The notes beneath the pieces are model-generated. The model had not been told where the DNA came from. It did no database searches and saw nothing but the letters and a program-made list of their open reading frames with translations. Of a stretch of 21,716 nucleotides of DNA, positions 6,825-12,770 are shown piece by piece; position 1 is the first letter of the stretch, and every line of letters begins with the position of its first letter. This DNA comes from a virus: IMG/VR virus record IMGVR_UViG_3300046758_000089, positions 1 to 21,716 of that record; one strand, 5' to 3'. The position numbers and the translations under genes were made by a program.

Positions 6825-6958
6825 TGTGGAAAAGATTTATTAGAGCAATGGAATACAGAAGTTACTGTATGGCAATTCGTGAACTAAGAGCTCATGGCTA
6901 TCACAAAAGAGCAAGTGAGATTACTGAGTTCAAGAATAACATGTATCCGAGTTACTAA
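6824..6958 (+). CDS. Small basic protein sharing the ELRxxGYHxxA motif
   Basis: 44 residues, start overlapping the previous stop as TAATG. The core MAIRELRAHGYHKRASEI aligns with ASELSRQGYHDEAKAL of the preceding gene, suggesting a duplicated family. It is basic, with no membrane segment. Confidence 0.65.
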   Translation: MWKRFIRAMEYRSYCMAIRELRAHGYHKRASEITEFKNNMYPSY

Positions 6959-7023
6959 TGATTGATCCCAATCATAGTTACTTTAGAGCATACCTATTAC
7001 AAAAGAAAAAGGGCGGTAAGTAA
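6958..7023 (+). CDS. 21-residue peptide ending the small-ORF operon
   Basis: MIDPNHSYFRAYLLQKKKGG plus K, starting by TAATG overlap with the previous gene. Its last codons and stop lie inside a hairpin (7010-7030). It is very short, but consistent coupling across five ORFs supports translation. Confidence 0.45.
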   Translation: MIDPNHSYFRAYLLQKKKGGK

Positions 7024-7030
7024 TCGCCCT
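7010..7030 (+). terminator. Hairpin at the end of the small-ORF operon
   Basis: AGGGCG (7010-7015), 9-nt loop, CGCCCT (7025-7030). No T-run follows, so it may be a weak terminator or a processing/stability hairpin between the small ORFs and the pseudoazurin gene. Confidence 0.45.
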
Positions 7031-7068
7031 AGTTCATAAACTACACACATAGAAAAGGAAACACACAA

Positions 7069-7503
7069 ATGAAGACACTAGGATTTTTTGTAGCAGTGTT
7101 TGGTTTGGTATTCGTATCAACCCTTGCATATGCAGAAGATATTACAATTGAAATGTTGAATAAAGATGCAGACGGCAACAAGATGGTTTACTCAAACGAG
7201 TTAGCACGTATTGACGTAGGCGATACTATTACTTGGGTACCAACATCCAAAGGACACAATGTAGAATTCAAAGCAGGTCCAACTGGTTGGAAGGCTCCTA
7301 AAAAATCAAAAAATAGTAAAGAAGTAGCAATTACATTTGATACTCCGGGTATCTATTACTATTGGTGTACTCCACACAAAGGTATGGGCATGATTGGTCT
7401 TGTCGTTGTAGGAGATGATACATCAAACATGGCAACTATTGTTAAAGCAAAAGCAATGGGTAAGTCAAAGAAGAAACTTAAAGCATTGTTAGGTGAACTG
7501 TAA
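7069..7503 (+). CDS. Pseudoazurin (type 1 blue copper protein), secreted
   Basis: 144 residues. A signal peptide (about 1-22, ending LAYA) sends it to the periplasm; mature pseudoazurins are about 120 residues, as here. The type 1 copper ligands are visible: H63 in KGHNVEF, and C100, H103, M108 in CTPHKGMGMIG, with the spacing of pseudoazurin. The N-terminal EMLNKDADGNKMVY and the C-terminal lysine-rich helix also fit that family rather than plastocyanin. Pseudoazurins carry electrons to copper or cytochrome nitrite reductases and other periplasmic acceptors. A Shine-Dalgarno AAAAGGAAA precedes the start, and the stop overlaps the next tiny ORF (TAATG). Confidence 0.92.
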   Translation: MKTLGFFVAVFGLVFVSTLAYAEDITIEMLNKDADGNKMVYSNELARIDVGDTITWVPTSKGHNVEFKAGPTGWKAPKKSKNSKEVAITFDTPGIYYYWCTPHKGMGMIGLVVVGDDTSNMATIVKAKAMGKSKKKLKALLGEL

Positions 7504-7550
7504 TGTGGCCTTATACTGACGACGAAAACGACTTTTTAAACGGAAAATGA
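7503..7550 (+). CDS. 15-residue peptide coupled to pseudoazurin
   Basis: MWPYTDDENDFLNGK, starting at the TAATG overlap with the pseudoazurin stop. It is acidic and aromatic. Similar WPYTDDE-type peptides seem familiar to me from marine alphaproteobacterial and phage sequence, but I cannot confirm this. Real translation is plausible from the coupling only. Confidence 0.4.
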   Translation: MWPYTDDENDFLNGK

Positions 7551-7596
7551 TAAGTACCAATATAACTAATTAGATATTGAAAGTACTGCTACTACT

Positions 7597-7797
7597 ATGA
7601 AAACAAATTCGAATCCGATTGTTAAAGCTCTAGTAAGACTTAGAATGTTTTATGCTGACGTTCGTGGACATCACGGCAAGCGTTGGAACTATGAACCTTC
7701 TAACTATTATATGGGAATGAAGCAATCTAAGAAGTTTAAGAAAAATGACAGAGCTGTCCGCCAAGACGGCTCTGCCATAACTTCTAAAGTGTTATGA
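7597..7797 (+). CDS. Small basic hypothetical protein
   Basis: 66 residues, strongly basic, with an aromatic middle (GKRWNYEPSNYYMGMKQSKK). There is no convincing Shine-Dalgarno. Its 3' part encodes a strong RNA hairpin (7749-7774), which constrains the C-terminal sequence. No family is recognised. Confidence 0.5.
   Translation: MKTNSNPIVKALVRLRMFYADVRGHHGKRWNYEPSNYYMGMKQSKKFKKNDRAVRQDGSAITSKVL
7749..7774 (+). terminator. Strong hairpin in the 3' end of the 7597 gene
   Basis: CAGAGCTGTC pairs with GACGGCTCTG around a CGCCAA loop: 10 bp with one G-U on the plus strand. On the minus strand the same position becomes a C-A mismatch, so the structure favours plus-strand RNA. No T-run follows on the plus strand. 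It probably limits plus-strand read-through into the convergent gene at 7805. Confidence 0.5.
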
Positions 7798-7804
7798 TTT
7801 AATA

Positions 7805-8041
7805 TTACGACTTGCGATTGTATATATGATATAACACCCATACAGCAACTAGCCCAACTAATCCTTGTGCAGATAACGCTGTTATCATTCCAGTGATGTT
7901 GTCGACTACGCTGATGTTTGGCCAGAACGGAATGCCCTGTCCATTAAAAAGGATTTCAAGTACGATAGCTAATGAAATAAGTGCGATACCTACTTCAGTG
8001 ATTGCGCCTGCCCAACCCTTTACTTTGTTTAAGATTTCCAT
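7805..8041 (-). CDS. Small two-helix membrane protein
   Basis: 78 residues with two hydrophobic segments (about 11-32 AGAITEVGIALISLAIVLEI and about 52-72 ITALSAQGLVGLVAVWVLY), separated by a short loop with a proline/tryptophan motif. An excellent Shine-Dalgarno (AAGGAGAT) precedes the ATG. Two-helix membrane proteins of this size could be holins or modulators of membrane complexes, but there is no specific signature. Confidence 0.75.
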   Translation of the reverse strand: MEILNKVKGWAGAITEVGIALISLAIVLEILFNGQGIPFWPNISVVDNITGMITALSAQGLVGLVAVWVLYHIYNRKS

Positions 8042-8061
8042 TTGGATCTCCTTTCAAATTG

Positions 8062-8091
8062 CTGAGTAATAGTACTCAGTCTATTATTTAA
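8062..8091 (-). promoter_or_regulatory. Hairpin and late-like box upstream of the small membrane protein gene
   Basis: A perfect 7-bp stem CTGAGTA/TACTCAG with a 4-nt loop (8062-8079) lies 21 nt before the start codon. Immediately upstream on the minus strand is TTAAATAA (8084-8091), a weak match to the late box. The hairpin would sit at the very 5' end of such a transcript. Confidence 0.35.
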
Positions 8092-8151
8092 GAGTGAGAG
8101 ATCCAAAAGTTAAACTACCATAAATGGTCTTAGGTATCAAAAATGTAGGAT

Positions 8152-8568
8152 TTATTTTATCCAGGCTATTTTTTCGCCTGCTTTTACTCTACGTTCTTGC
8201 TCTTTTACACTGCCTGGATATCTCCAAGCCCAAATAGCAACTAGTGCCATAAAGCCTCCGCTCCACATTACAGCCTTAATATTTTCTGTAGTGAACCAAA
8301 GGAATGCTAACGATGATGACATTACTATAATCATCGCATACTTGCCTTTGGTAGGGAATACTTTCTTTTGTACCCAGTTCGTTAAGAACGGTCCAAAGTA
8401 TTTGTGATTATATAACCACTTGTGCATTCTTGGGCTTGACTTTGCAAAACAATATGCGGCCAAGACAAGAAAGATTGAGAAAGGAATACCAGGAACTATA
8501 ATTCCAATGTAAGCCATTCCGAGTGACAGGAATCCAAGTCCCATCCAAAAATATTTTTTAATGTTCAT
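8152..8568 (-). CDS. DUF454 (YbaN-like) inner membrane protein
   Basis: 138 residues with about four hydrophobic stretches. The N-terminal half shows the DUF454 pattern: [35 protein letters not shown] is the core (within about 12-46), then [12 protein letters not shown]. The family is a widespread, uncharacterised inner membrane group. The start overlaps the end of hemA by 11 nt (ATGAACATTAA), so the two are made together, suggesting a haem-related or membrane role here. Confidence 0.85.
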   Translation of the reverse strand: MNIKKYFWMGLGFLSLGMAYIGIIVPGIPFSIFLVLAAYCFAKSSPRMHKWLYNHKYFGPFLTNWVQKKVFPTKGKYAMIIVMSSSLAFLWFTTENIKAVMWSGGFMALVAIWAWRYPGSVKEQERRVKAGEKIAWIK

Positions 8569-9745
8569 TTAATACTTTCCTTAATGAATCCACCAGCTGA
8601 GAAATCATTGCATCTGTATGCAACGGAGTTGGAGCAAATCTCAAACGTTCTGTTCCTTCTGCTACTGTAGGATAGTTAATTGGTTGACAGTAGATGCCGT
8701 GTTCTTCTAACAAAACATCACTGAGTTTCTTACAACGTACAGGATCACCTATCATCACCGGAACAATATGAGTACTTGCATCTGGGTGTACTTCTATATC
8801 ATAGTGTGCAAGTTTTCTTTTGAGTTTACTTGCTTGTAGTTGATGCTGTTCGCGTAATTCGTTGTGGTCCATTACGTACTTAACACTTGCTAGTGCGCCT
8901 GCACATATAACTGGACTAGAACTTGTAGTAAAAATAAAACCTGAGGCAACAGATCGGATAGCGTCTATAACGATCGCTTCCCCTGCGATATATCCTCCCT
9001 GTACACCAAAGGCTTTTCCTAAAGTGCCATTAACAATATCGACTCTATCTTGCAAGCCAAGTTCTTCTAACTTACCTCCGCCATGCTTGCCATAAAGGCC
9101 TACTGCATGTACTTCGTCGATGTATGTTATTGCACCATATTTTTCTGCTAAGTCGCAAACTTCGAGCATAGGCGAAACGTCCCCATCCATGCTATACACA
9201 GACTCAAATACTACACAAGGTGTACCTGACACGTTTTTTAGCTTATCCTCGAGGTCCTCCATATCATTGTGCGTCCATATAACCTTGTCTGCACCACTGT
9301 GTCGAATGCCTTGAATAAGTGAAGCGTGGTTTGCACTATCACTTAGAAACACAATGTCGGGAATGATTTGTTTAAGAGCGACCAACGTCCATTCGTTTGC
9401 GACATAAGCGGACGTATAAAGTAATGCTGTCTCCTTCTTATGAAGTTTAGACAGCTCATGTTCTAATGCAACATGGTAGTGAGTTGTACCTGCAATATTA
9501 CGTGTTCCGCCTGCACCTGCACCTGTTTGGTCTAGTGCTGTATGCATTGCATCTAATACTACTTTGTTCTGCCCCATGCCTAAGTAATCGTTTGAACACC
9601 AGTTTACAATGTTTTTAATATTGTACGGTCCATACCAGATGGCATTAGGATACTCTCCACGCTCTCGGAGTATATCATTAAAAACTCGGTATTTGCCTTC
9701 AGACTTTAGTCTGTCTATTGTCTTTTGAAATGGTTCTTTGTTCAT
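8558..9745 (-). CDS. hemA: 5-aminolevulinate synthase (C4 pathway)
   Basis: 395 residues, near the ~400 of alphaproteobacterial ALAS. The PLP enzyme condenses glycine with succinyl-CoA to 5-aminolevulinate, the first step of haem synthesis. Signatures: [11 protein letters not shown] (50-60), [13 protein letters not shown] (75-87), DSANHAS (136-142), [13 protein letters not shown] (180-192), [11 protein letters not shown] with D210, and the PLP lysine K244 in [19 protein letters not shown] favours ALAS over the related AONS and KBL enzymes. All catalytic segments are intact. Its start lies inside the upstream small ORF (47-nt overlap) and has AAGAAGT upstream. It would raise haem supply during infection. 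Confidence 0.95.
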   Translation of the reverse strand: MNKEPFQKTIDRLKSEGKYRVFNDILRERGEYPNAIWYGPYNIKNIVNWCSNDYLGMGQNKVVLDAMHTALDQTGAGAGGTRNIAGTTHYHVALEHELSKLHKKETALLYTSAYVANEWTLVALKQIIPDIVFLSDSANHASLIQGIRHSGADKVIWTHNDMEDLEDKLKNVSGTPCVVFESVYSMDGDVSPMLEVCDLAEKYGAITYIDEVHAVGLYGKHGGGKLEELGLQDRVDIVNGTLGKAFGVQGGYIAGEAIVIDAIRSVASGFIFTTSSSPVICAGALASVKYVMDHNELREQHQLQASKLKRKLAHYDIEVHPDASTHIVPVMIGDPVRCKKLSDVLLEEHGIYCQPINYPTVAEGTERLRFAPTPLHTDAMISQLVDSLRKVLNEH

Positions 9746-9884
9746 TTAAATACTTCTTAAATTGTTCTTTGTCTACATATGTATAATTGCCTAAATGGTG
9801 TACAGAATGGAATATACCCATTTGGTTAAGTTCTTTCTGTACTTCGTTCCATCCTCGGAACAGTTCTCTAATCCACGTTAGCAT
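9699..9884 (-). CDS. Small hypothetical protein upstream of hemA
   Basis: 61 residues beginning [19 protein letters not shown], with an amphipathic N-terminus and a charged tail. Its 3' end overlaps hemA by 47 nt, unusually long for this genome. No strong Shine-Dalgarno is seen. It could be a coupling ORF or a small regulator; the family is not recognised. Confidence 0.55.
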   Translation of the reverse strand: MLTWIRELFRGWNEVQKELNQMGIFHSVHHLGNYTYVDKEQFKKYLNEQRTISKDNRQTKV

Positions 9885-9929
9885 ACACTTACTTATGTCT
9901 TTAGGATCCAGAACTTTTAGAAAAGATTG

Positions 9930-9955
9930 CCCCCTGCTGTTTTTTTAGCAGGGGG
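9930..9955 (-). terminator. Strong GC-rich hairpin terminator
   Basis: A perfect 9-bp stem CCCCCTGCT/AGCAGGGGG with an 8-nt loop (all T except one on the plus strand), in the gap between the genes at 9966 and 9884. On the minus strand it follows the stop of the 9966 gene and is followed by CAATCTTTTC, a modest T-rich tract. It probably separates the two minus-strand operons. Confidence 0.7.
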
Positions 9956-9965
9956 TACGATGTCT

Positions 9966-10325
9966 CTATATACTGTTGTTGTAAGAGCTATGCTCTGGGT
10001 AATAGTTATTTTTTGTATCGCCGGTTACGAAGTTGTAAAAGTGTTCTGCGGCGTCTAATACTTCTTTGCTACCTGGTACTTCAGGACCTTTCAAAGTTGA
10101 TGAAAATTGTCCGGTTTTAGGATCACGTTCTACAGTTTGTTCAAACTGACCCCATTTAGCATAATAGTCTTTCCAGACTGAAACACTCGCCAGTTTTAAT
10201 ACTTCTGTGCGAATTTCATATCCGTTTTTGTTTGTGGTTACTTTTGGCATTGCCGCTTTAAACATCTCAGTAAACTCTTTGGTTTGATTAAAGATGGCTT
10301 CACCGTATTTTGTGTCTACGCTCAT
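9966..10325 (-). CDS. Phasin-like conserved phage protein
   Basis: 119 residues, mainly amphipathic helix, with an FNQTKEFTEMFKAAMP helix, an NKNGYEIRTEVLKLASVSV helix (about 32-50) and a charged C-terminal part ending in a glutamine/asparagine-rich tail. NGYEIR followed by a helical stretch reminds me of phasin-type granule proteins and of proteins in marine T4-like phages, but the match is weak. A strong Shine-Dalgarno (GGAG, 6 nt) precedes the ATG, and its promoter contains both an early and a late box. No signal peptide. Confidence 0.7.
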   Translation of the reverse strand: MSVDTKYGEAIFNQTKEFTEMFKAAMPKVTTNKNGYEIRTEVLKLASVSVWKDYYAKWGQFEQTVERDPKTGQFSSTLKGPEVPGSKEVLDAAEHFYNFVTGDTKNNYYPEHSSYNNSI

Positions 10326-10359
10326 TATTTTCTCCTATGTGTGTCTGTAGTGTGTTATT

Positions 10360-10388
10360 AGTATAACAGAGTATTTAGTGCGTGTCAA
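10360..10388 (-). promoter_or_regulatory. Early promoter with an embedded late box
   Basis: Minus strand TTGACA (10383-10388), 17 bp, TATACT (10360-10365), feeding the gene at 10325. The spacer contains CTAAATAC (10371-10378), a late-promoter-like box, so two start modes may overlap. The -35 overlaps the stop of the upstream gene. Confidence 0.65.
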
Positions 10389-10813
10389 GTCTGTTTTTCT
10401 GATCTTGCAGGCTTAAAATTACCACCACTATTAACTATACACCAAAAACCAACGTCAGGAAACTTAGCAACTAATGAATAAGTGCCAGTGTCAATATTAA
10501 CATACAATGTCATTAGTGTTGGCATAATCACGCCGTCTGGTCTTTTGATAACAGTTCCGCCGTTAACAAAAGGTACTTCGCCAAACTGTCCTTGGACTAT
10601 TTGTGTAATTGCTTGTGGGCTACTACAGTCAATCATTGACGGTAAGTGCATTATGGTAGGTTTCCCTGGTTGAGGCTGTGGAGTAGGAGTCTCAGGTTTT
10701 ACATTGTCTTCTGTAGTATGCAGATTGGAAGTAGCACTTATTATTCCTGCATTACTTGCATTTATTGATGCAAAAGAAACAACTACGAGACTTAATATCA
10801 TTAATAGTTTCAT
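10385..10813 (-). CDS. Secreted conserved phage protein
   Basis: 142 residues with an N-terminal signal peptide (about 1-22, MKLLMILSLVVVSFASINAS, followed by NAG). A proline-rich linker (PETPTPQPQPGKP, about 40-52) leads to a compact domain with two cysteines (in IDCSSP and FWCIV) that may form a disulfide. The Shine-Dalgarno is AGAGGA, 7 nt from the ATG, with an AATAAATA late-like box about 27 nt upstream. It should act in the periplasm. No enzymatic motif is seen. Confidence 0.78.
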   Translation of the reverse strand: MKLLMILSLVVVSFASINASNAGIISATSNLHTTEDNVKPETPTPQPQPGKPTIMHLPSMIDCSSPQAITQIVQGQFGEVPFVNGGTVIKRPDGVIMPTLMTLYVNIDTGTYSLVAKFPDVGFWCIVNSGGNFKPARSEKQT

Positions 10814-10839
10814 TATACATTCCTCTGTCTATGTAATAC

Positions 10840-10847
10840 TATTTATT
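10840..10847 (-). promoter_or_regulatory. Late-promoter-like box AATAAATA
   Basis: On the minus strand AATAAATAGTATT, resembling T4 late promoters that continue with a CTATT-type initiation region. It precedes the secreted protein gene and touches the stop of the AlgH-like gene. Confidence 0.5.
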
Positions 10848-11389
10848 TAGAAATACTCGTCCATTAAACGCGAACTGGCAAGTGATACTCCTGCTTCCCA
10901 TTGATCTTCGTTATCATAGTTATAAAATATATCAAGATTAGGTTCAACTACTAGCCATGCTTTGTGTTTGTATATCTCTGACTGCAACTGTGGAACTAAC
11001 CATGTACTCATTCCGCTCATTAGTCTCCAACACTTAGGCATGTTGTTGTGTGCCATCTTCTCTAACATTAATTCATCTGAGCTAATAGCATTACCGTGTG
11101 TTGCTGGTATTGTATTGGTAGAGTACCAATCGTCTGTGTGTAGAAGTAACAAACTTTGTTCACTAACAGGTCCGCCTCGATACAAATGACCTGCGGCCCC
11201 GCTGTTGACTGCACCTCTCATTGTTTGAATGTCACCTACATTCATGTAACTAGGTTTGTTTAGAATTAATCCAATACAGACTTTCTCTGTTTGTTCATAG
11301 ATGTATACCACACTCTTTGCAAAGTGAGGATCCTTCATTACGTTAGGCTTTGCAACCAAAAGTTTACCTTTGAAGGTGTCTAACATCAT
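10847..11389 (-). CDS. AlgH/YqgE (UPF0301) family protein
   Basis: 180 residues, the normal family length. Signatures are the N-terminal GKLLVAKPNVMKDPHFAKSV, IGLILNKPS near residue 40, and LYRGGPVSEQSLLLLHT near 69-85. This is the UPF0301 family (YqgE, AlgH), conserved in proteobacteria and without an established biochemical function; in pseudomonads AlgH has been tied to alginate regulation. It is cytoplasmic with no signal peptide. Its start overlaps the preceding stop (TAATG) with no separate Shine-Dalgarno, so it depends on translation of the upstream gene. Confidence 0.9.
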   Translation of the reverse strand: MMLDTFKGKLLVAKPNVMKDPHFAKSVVYIYEQTEKVCIGLILNKPSYMNVGDIQTMRGAVNSGAAGHLYRGGPVSEQSLLLLHTDDWYSTNTIPATHGNAISSDELMLEKMAHNNMPKCWRLMSGMSTWLVPQLQSEIYKHKAWLVVEPNLDIFYNYDNEDQWEAGVSLASSRLMDEYF

Positions 11390-11631
11390 TAGCTATAGTC
11401 CGGTAATGGTCCGCCGTACTTTTTGCCTTTGATCTTCTTGCCGCCGACTGTGACTCTTGTCTTCTTACTAATCTTATGACTCTTACGTCCTGATCTTGTT
11501 CGTAGACCTTGACTCTTACAACTCGCTAGGGCACTTGCACCTAATTTGCTGTTAGGTCTTGATGAGCGACACAGCTCTTTACTAGCCTGCCATTCTAATT
11601 CTAATGATTCGTCAATATCTGTTATCTTCAT
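11389..11631 (-). CDS. Small basic conserved phage protein
   Basis: 80 residues. The N-terminus is acidic, then come CRSSRPNSKLGASALASCKSQG and a very basic, glycine-rich tail ending KIKGKKYGGPLPDYS. Similar proteins are familiar from T4-like cyanophages, with no function known to me. Charge suggests nucleic acid or protein binding. A GATAAATA late-like box lies just upstream, and the stop is coupled to the AlgH-like gene. Confidence 0.75.
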   Translation of the reverse strand: MKITDIDESLELEWQASKELCRSSRPNSKLGASALASCKSQGLRTRSGRKSHKISKKTRVTVGGKKIKGKKYGGPLPDYS

Positions 11632-11632
11632 G

Positions 11633-11857
11633 CTATCTATATTTATCCGCTAACGCCTCTTCACTATGGTCTAACGAATCGTTATTTTGCGATAGACTAA
11701 ACGTAAGTGCCTTTCTAGTTCCACGGGTCGTTCCTAACACGACCTCCCCTGACTTTTCATGATATTCTATCTTTGTAATCTTTGCAGGCTTTTTAGATTG
11801 GCCGACAAGAATTTCTTGGCCTAATTCAAGGCTCAAATCGATTGTTCGTAATGTCAT
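11633..11857 (-). CDS. Small hypothetical protein
   Basis: 74 residues from the ATG at 11857, chosen because GGAG lies 6 nt before it; a second in-frame ATG at 11869 itself contains that GGAG. The middle (ILVGQSKKPAKITKIEYHEKSGEVVLGTTRG) looks like a small beta-barrel, with lysines and arginines on the surface. No family is recognised. It heads the minus-strand operon and is led by an overlapping early/late promoter. Confidence 0.7.
   Translation of the reverse strand: MTLRTIDLSLELGQEILVGQSKKPAKITKIEYHEKSGEVVLGTTRGTRKALTFSLSQNNDSLDHSEEALADKYR
11640..11647 (-). promoter_or_regulatory. Late-promoter-like box GATAAATA
   Basis: Minus strand GATAAATATAG immediately upstream of the 11631 start codon, overlapping the last codons of the previous gene. 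It is a motif match only; because it is also coding sequence it could be chance. Confidence 0.3.
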
Positions 11858-11903
11858 TGGATTCTCCATAATTGGTGTGGTCCCTTTCTACTTTGGACAA
11901 TAG

Positions 11904-11939
11904 TATTTATTTTATAGCGTCATTCGATTTGTATGTCAA
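11904..11939 (-). promoter_or_regulatory. Overlapping early and late promoter of the minus-strand operon
   Basis: Minus strand GGTTGACA with -35 TTGACA (11934-11939), 17 bp, -10 TATAAA (11911-11916). Directly overlapping its end is AATAAATACTATT (box 11904-11911), a near-consensus T4 late promoter. The GGTTGAC match ties it to the early promoter family on the right. Confidence 0.65.
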
Positions 11940-11992
11940 CCAAAAAATAAGCAAGGCCCCGCTGTATGCACTTAACCCCTGCCTACCATTTG

Positions 11993-12000
11993 CTAAATAT
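11993..12000 (+). promoter_or_regulatory. Late-like box CTAAATAT
   Basis: CTAAATATTATT on the plus strand, about 17 nt before the ATG at 12017. It would give a very short leader. Confidence 0.35.
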
Positions 12001-12016
12001 TATTATGAGATACCAA

Positions 12017-12196
12017 ATGTTAGACGACTCCCTCGGTAACTATTTGATTATTGATACCTGGGCAAACCATTTGTTGGCAAAGGTGACCACCATGAACTTG
12101 GCGGCACGAACCTGCCAGCAACTCAACAAACGACTTGGAACACCTGAATACTTAAACGAACTTCGCCAAAAAGTCTTGACAAAAGATCCTATATAG
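12017..12196 (+). CDS. Small hypothetical protein
   Basis: 59 residues from the ATG at 12017 (MLDDSLGNYLIIDTWANHL), preceded by a weak GAGA. An earlier ATG at 12005 overlaps the late-like box and one at 11966 precedes it. It looks helical in the second half (TCQQLNKRLGTPEYLNELRQKV). Its last codons contain the -35 of the next promoter. No family is recognised. Confidence 0.5.
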   Translation: MLDDSLGNYLIIDTWANHLLAKVTTMNLAARTCQQLNKRLGTPEYLNELRQKVLTKDPI

Positions 12197-12204
12197 TATA
12201 GTAT
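12176..12204 (+). promoter_or_regulatory. Sigma70-type promoter for the small membrane/lipoprotein pair
   Basis: TTGACA, 17 bp, TAGTAT, preceded by CCAAAAAGTC as in the early promoter family. It overlaps the end of the upstream ORF. Confidence 0.6.
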
Positions 12205-12249
12205 ATAGAGGTAAGTTAGAAAAGTAACAAGTATTTGAAAGGTAATATC

Positions 12250-12357
12250 ATGTCGTTCTTAACTATTGTTGGCGGTTTACTCGCTATACAATTTGTCGCA
12301 TCTGCTTTAACAGGCGATCCTACCCCATTTATGATTTGTGTTTCGGGGTGCAACTAA
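12250..12357 (+). CDS. 35-residue membrane peptide
   Basis: MSFLTIVGGLLAIQFVASAL followed by TGDPTPFMICVSGCN. One hydrophobic helix and a short tail with two cysteines. AAAGG lies about 7 nt before the ATG. The stop overlaps the lipoprotein start (TAATG), so the two are coupled and may act together at the envelope. Confidence 0.65.
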   Translation: MSFLTIVGGLLAIQFVASALTGDPTPFMICVSGCN

Positions 12358-12590
12358 TGAAAACTTTAGTCCTCCTAATTGCATTGTTTAGTCTTAGTGC
12401 CTGTGGTGCAACGACTCAAACTGTTCTTAATGAATGGTACACTACTAATATAAATCCAACAGGGACAACTTCTTATGATCCTCCCAACGGAGATTGGACC
12501 TTTATTAGAAATGAACCAGGTGGAGCTCAGGCTCACTTAAAAAGAACACAGAATTGGGATTGGTCCTCAGGTACTGTTCCAAAATACTAA
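12357..12590 (+). CDS. Small lipoprotein
   Basis: 77 residues. MKTLVLLIALFSLSACG is a lipoprotein signal peptide with lipobox LSAC (C17), so the mature ~61-residue chain is lipid-anchored in the envelope. The mature part is rich in W, N, T and P with no known domain. An upstream in-frame start at 12336 is unlikely given the coupling at 12357. Phage lipoproteins of this size can be spanins or superinfection-exclusion factors; neither is shown here. Confidence 0.75.
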   Translation: MKTLVLLIALFSLSACGATTQTVLNEWYTTNINPTGTTSYDPPNGDWTFIRNEPGGAQAHLKRTQNWDWSSGTVPKY

Positions 12591-12595
12591 TATAC

Positions 12596-12672
12596 CTGCC
12601 CTTAGCTCAGCTGGATAGAGCGTTGGTTTGCGGAACCAGAGGCCAGGGGTTCGAATCCCTTAGGGCAGGCCA
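12596..12672 (+). tRNA. tRNA-Arg, anticodon GCG
   Basis: A complete cloverleaf: acceptor CTGCCCT/AGGGCAG (7 bp), D stem GCTC/GAGC, anticodon stem TTGGT/ACCAG with loop TTGCGGA (anticodon GCG, reading CGC and CGT), 5-nt variable loop, T stem AGGGG/CCCTT with TTCGAAT, discriminator G and an encoded CCA at 12670-12672. Bacteria normally read these codons with an ACG (inosine) tRNA-Arg, so GCG is unusual. It lies between the lipoprotein gene and the first right-hand early promoter. Confidence 0.95.
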
Positions 12673-12708
12673 ATAATAAATCTTTTTAATTCATACGTCC
12701 AAAAGTGG

Positions 12709-12737
12709 TTGACTTCTACTAATAATGATCGTATAAT
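12709..12737 (+). promoter_or_regulatory. Early promoter P1
   Basis: CCAAAAGTGG then TTGACT, 17 bp, TATAAT, then GTATATAATAATTAGGC. Nearly identical to the copy at 18524-18552 from upstream of -35 to the ribosome binding site. Confidence 0.9.
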
Positions 12738-12770
12738 GTATATAATAATTAGGCAAACAGAGAGGCACAC

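Noticed and set aside
8862-9314. Plus-strand frames within hemA
   Set aside because: Antisense to intact ALAS, with no independent evidence of coding.
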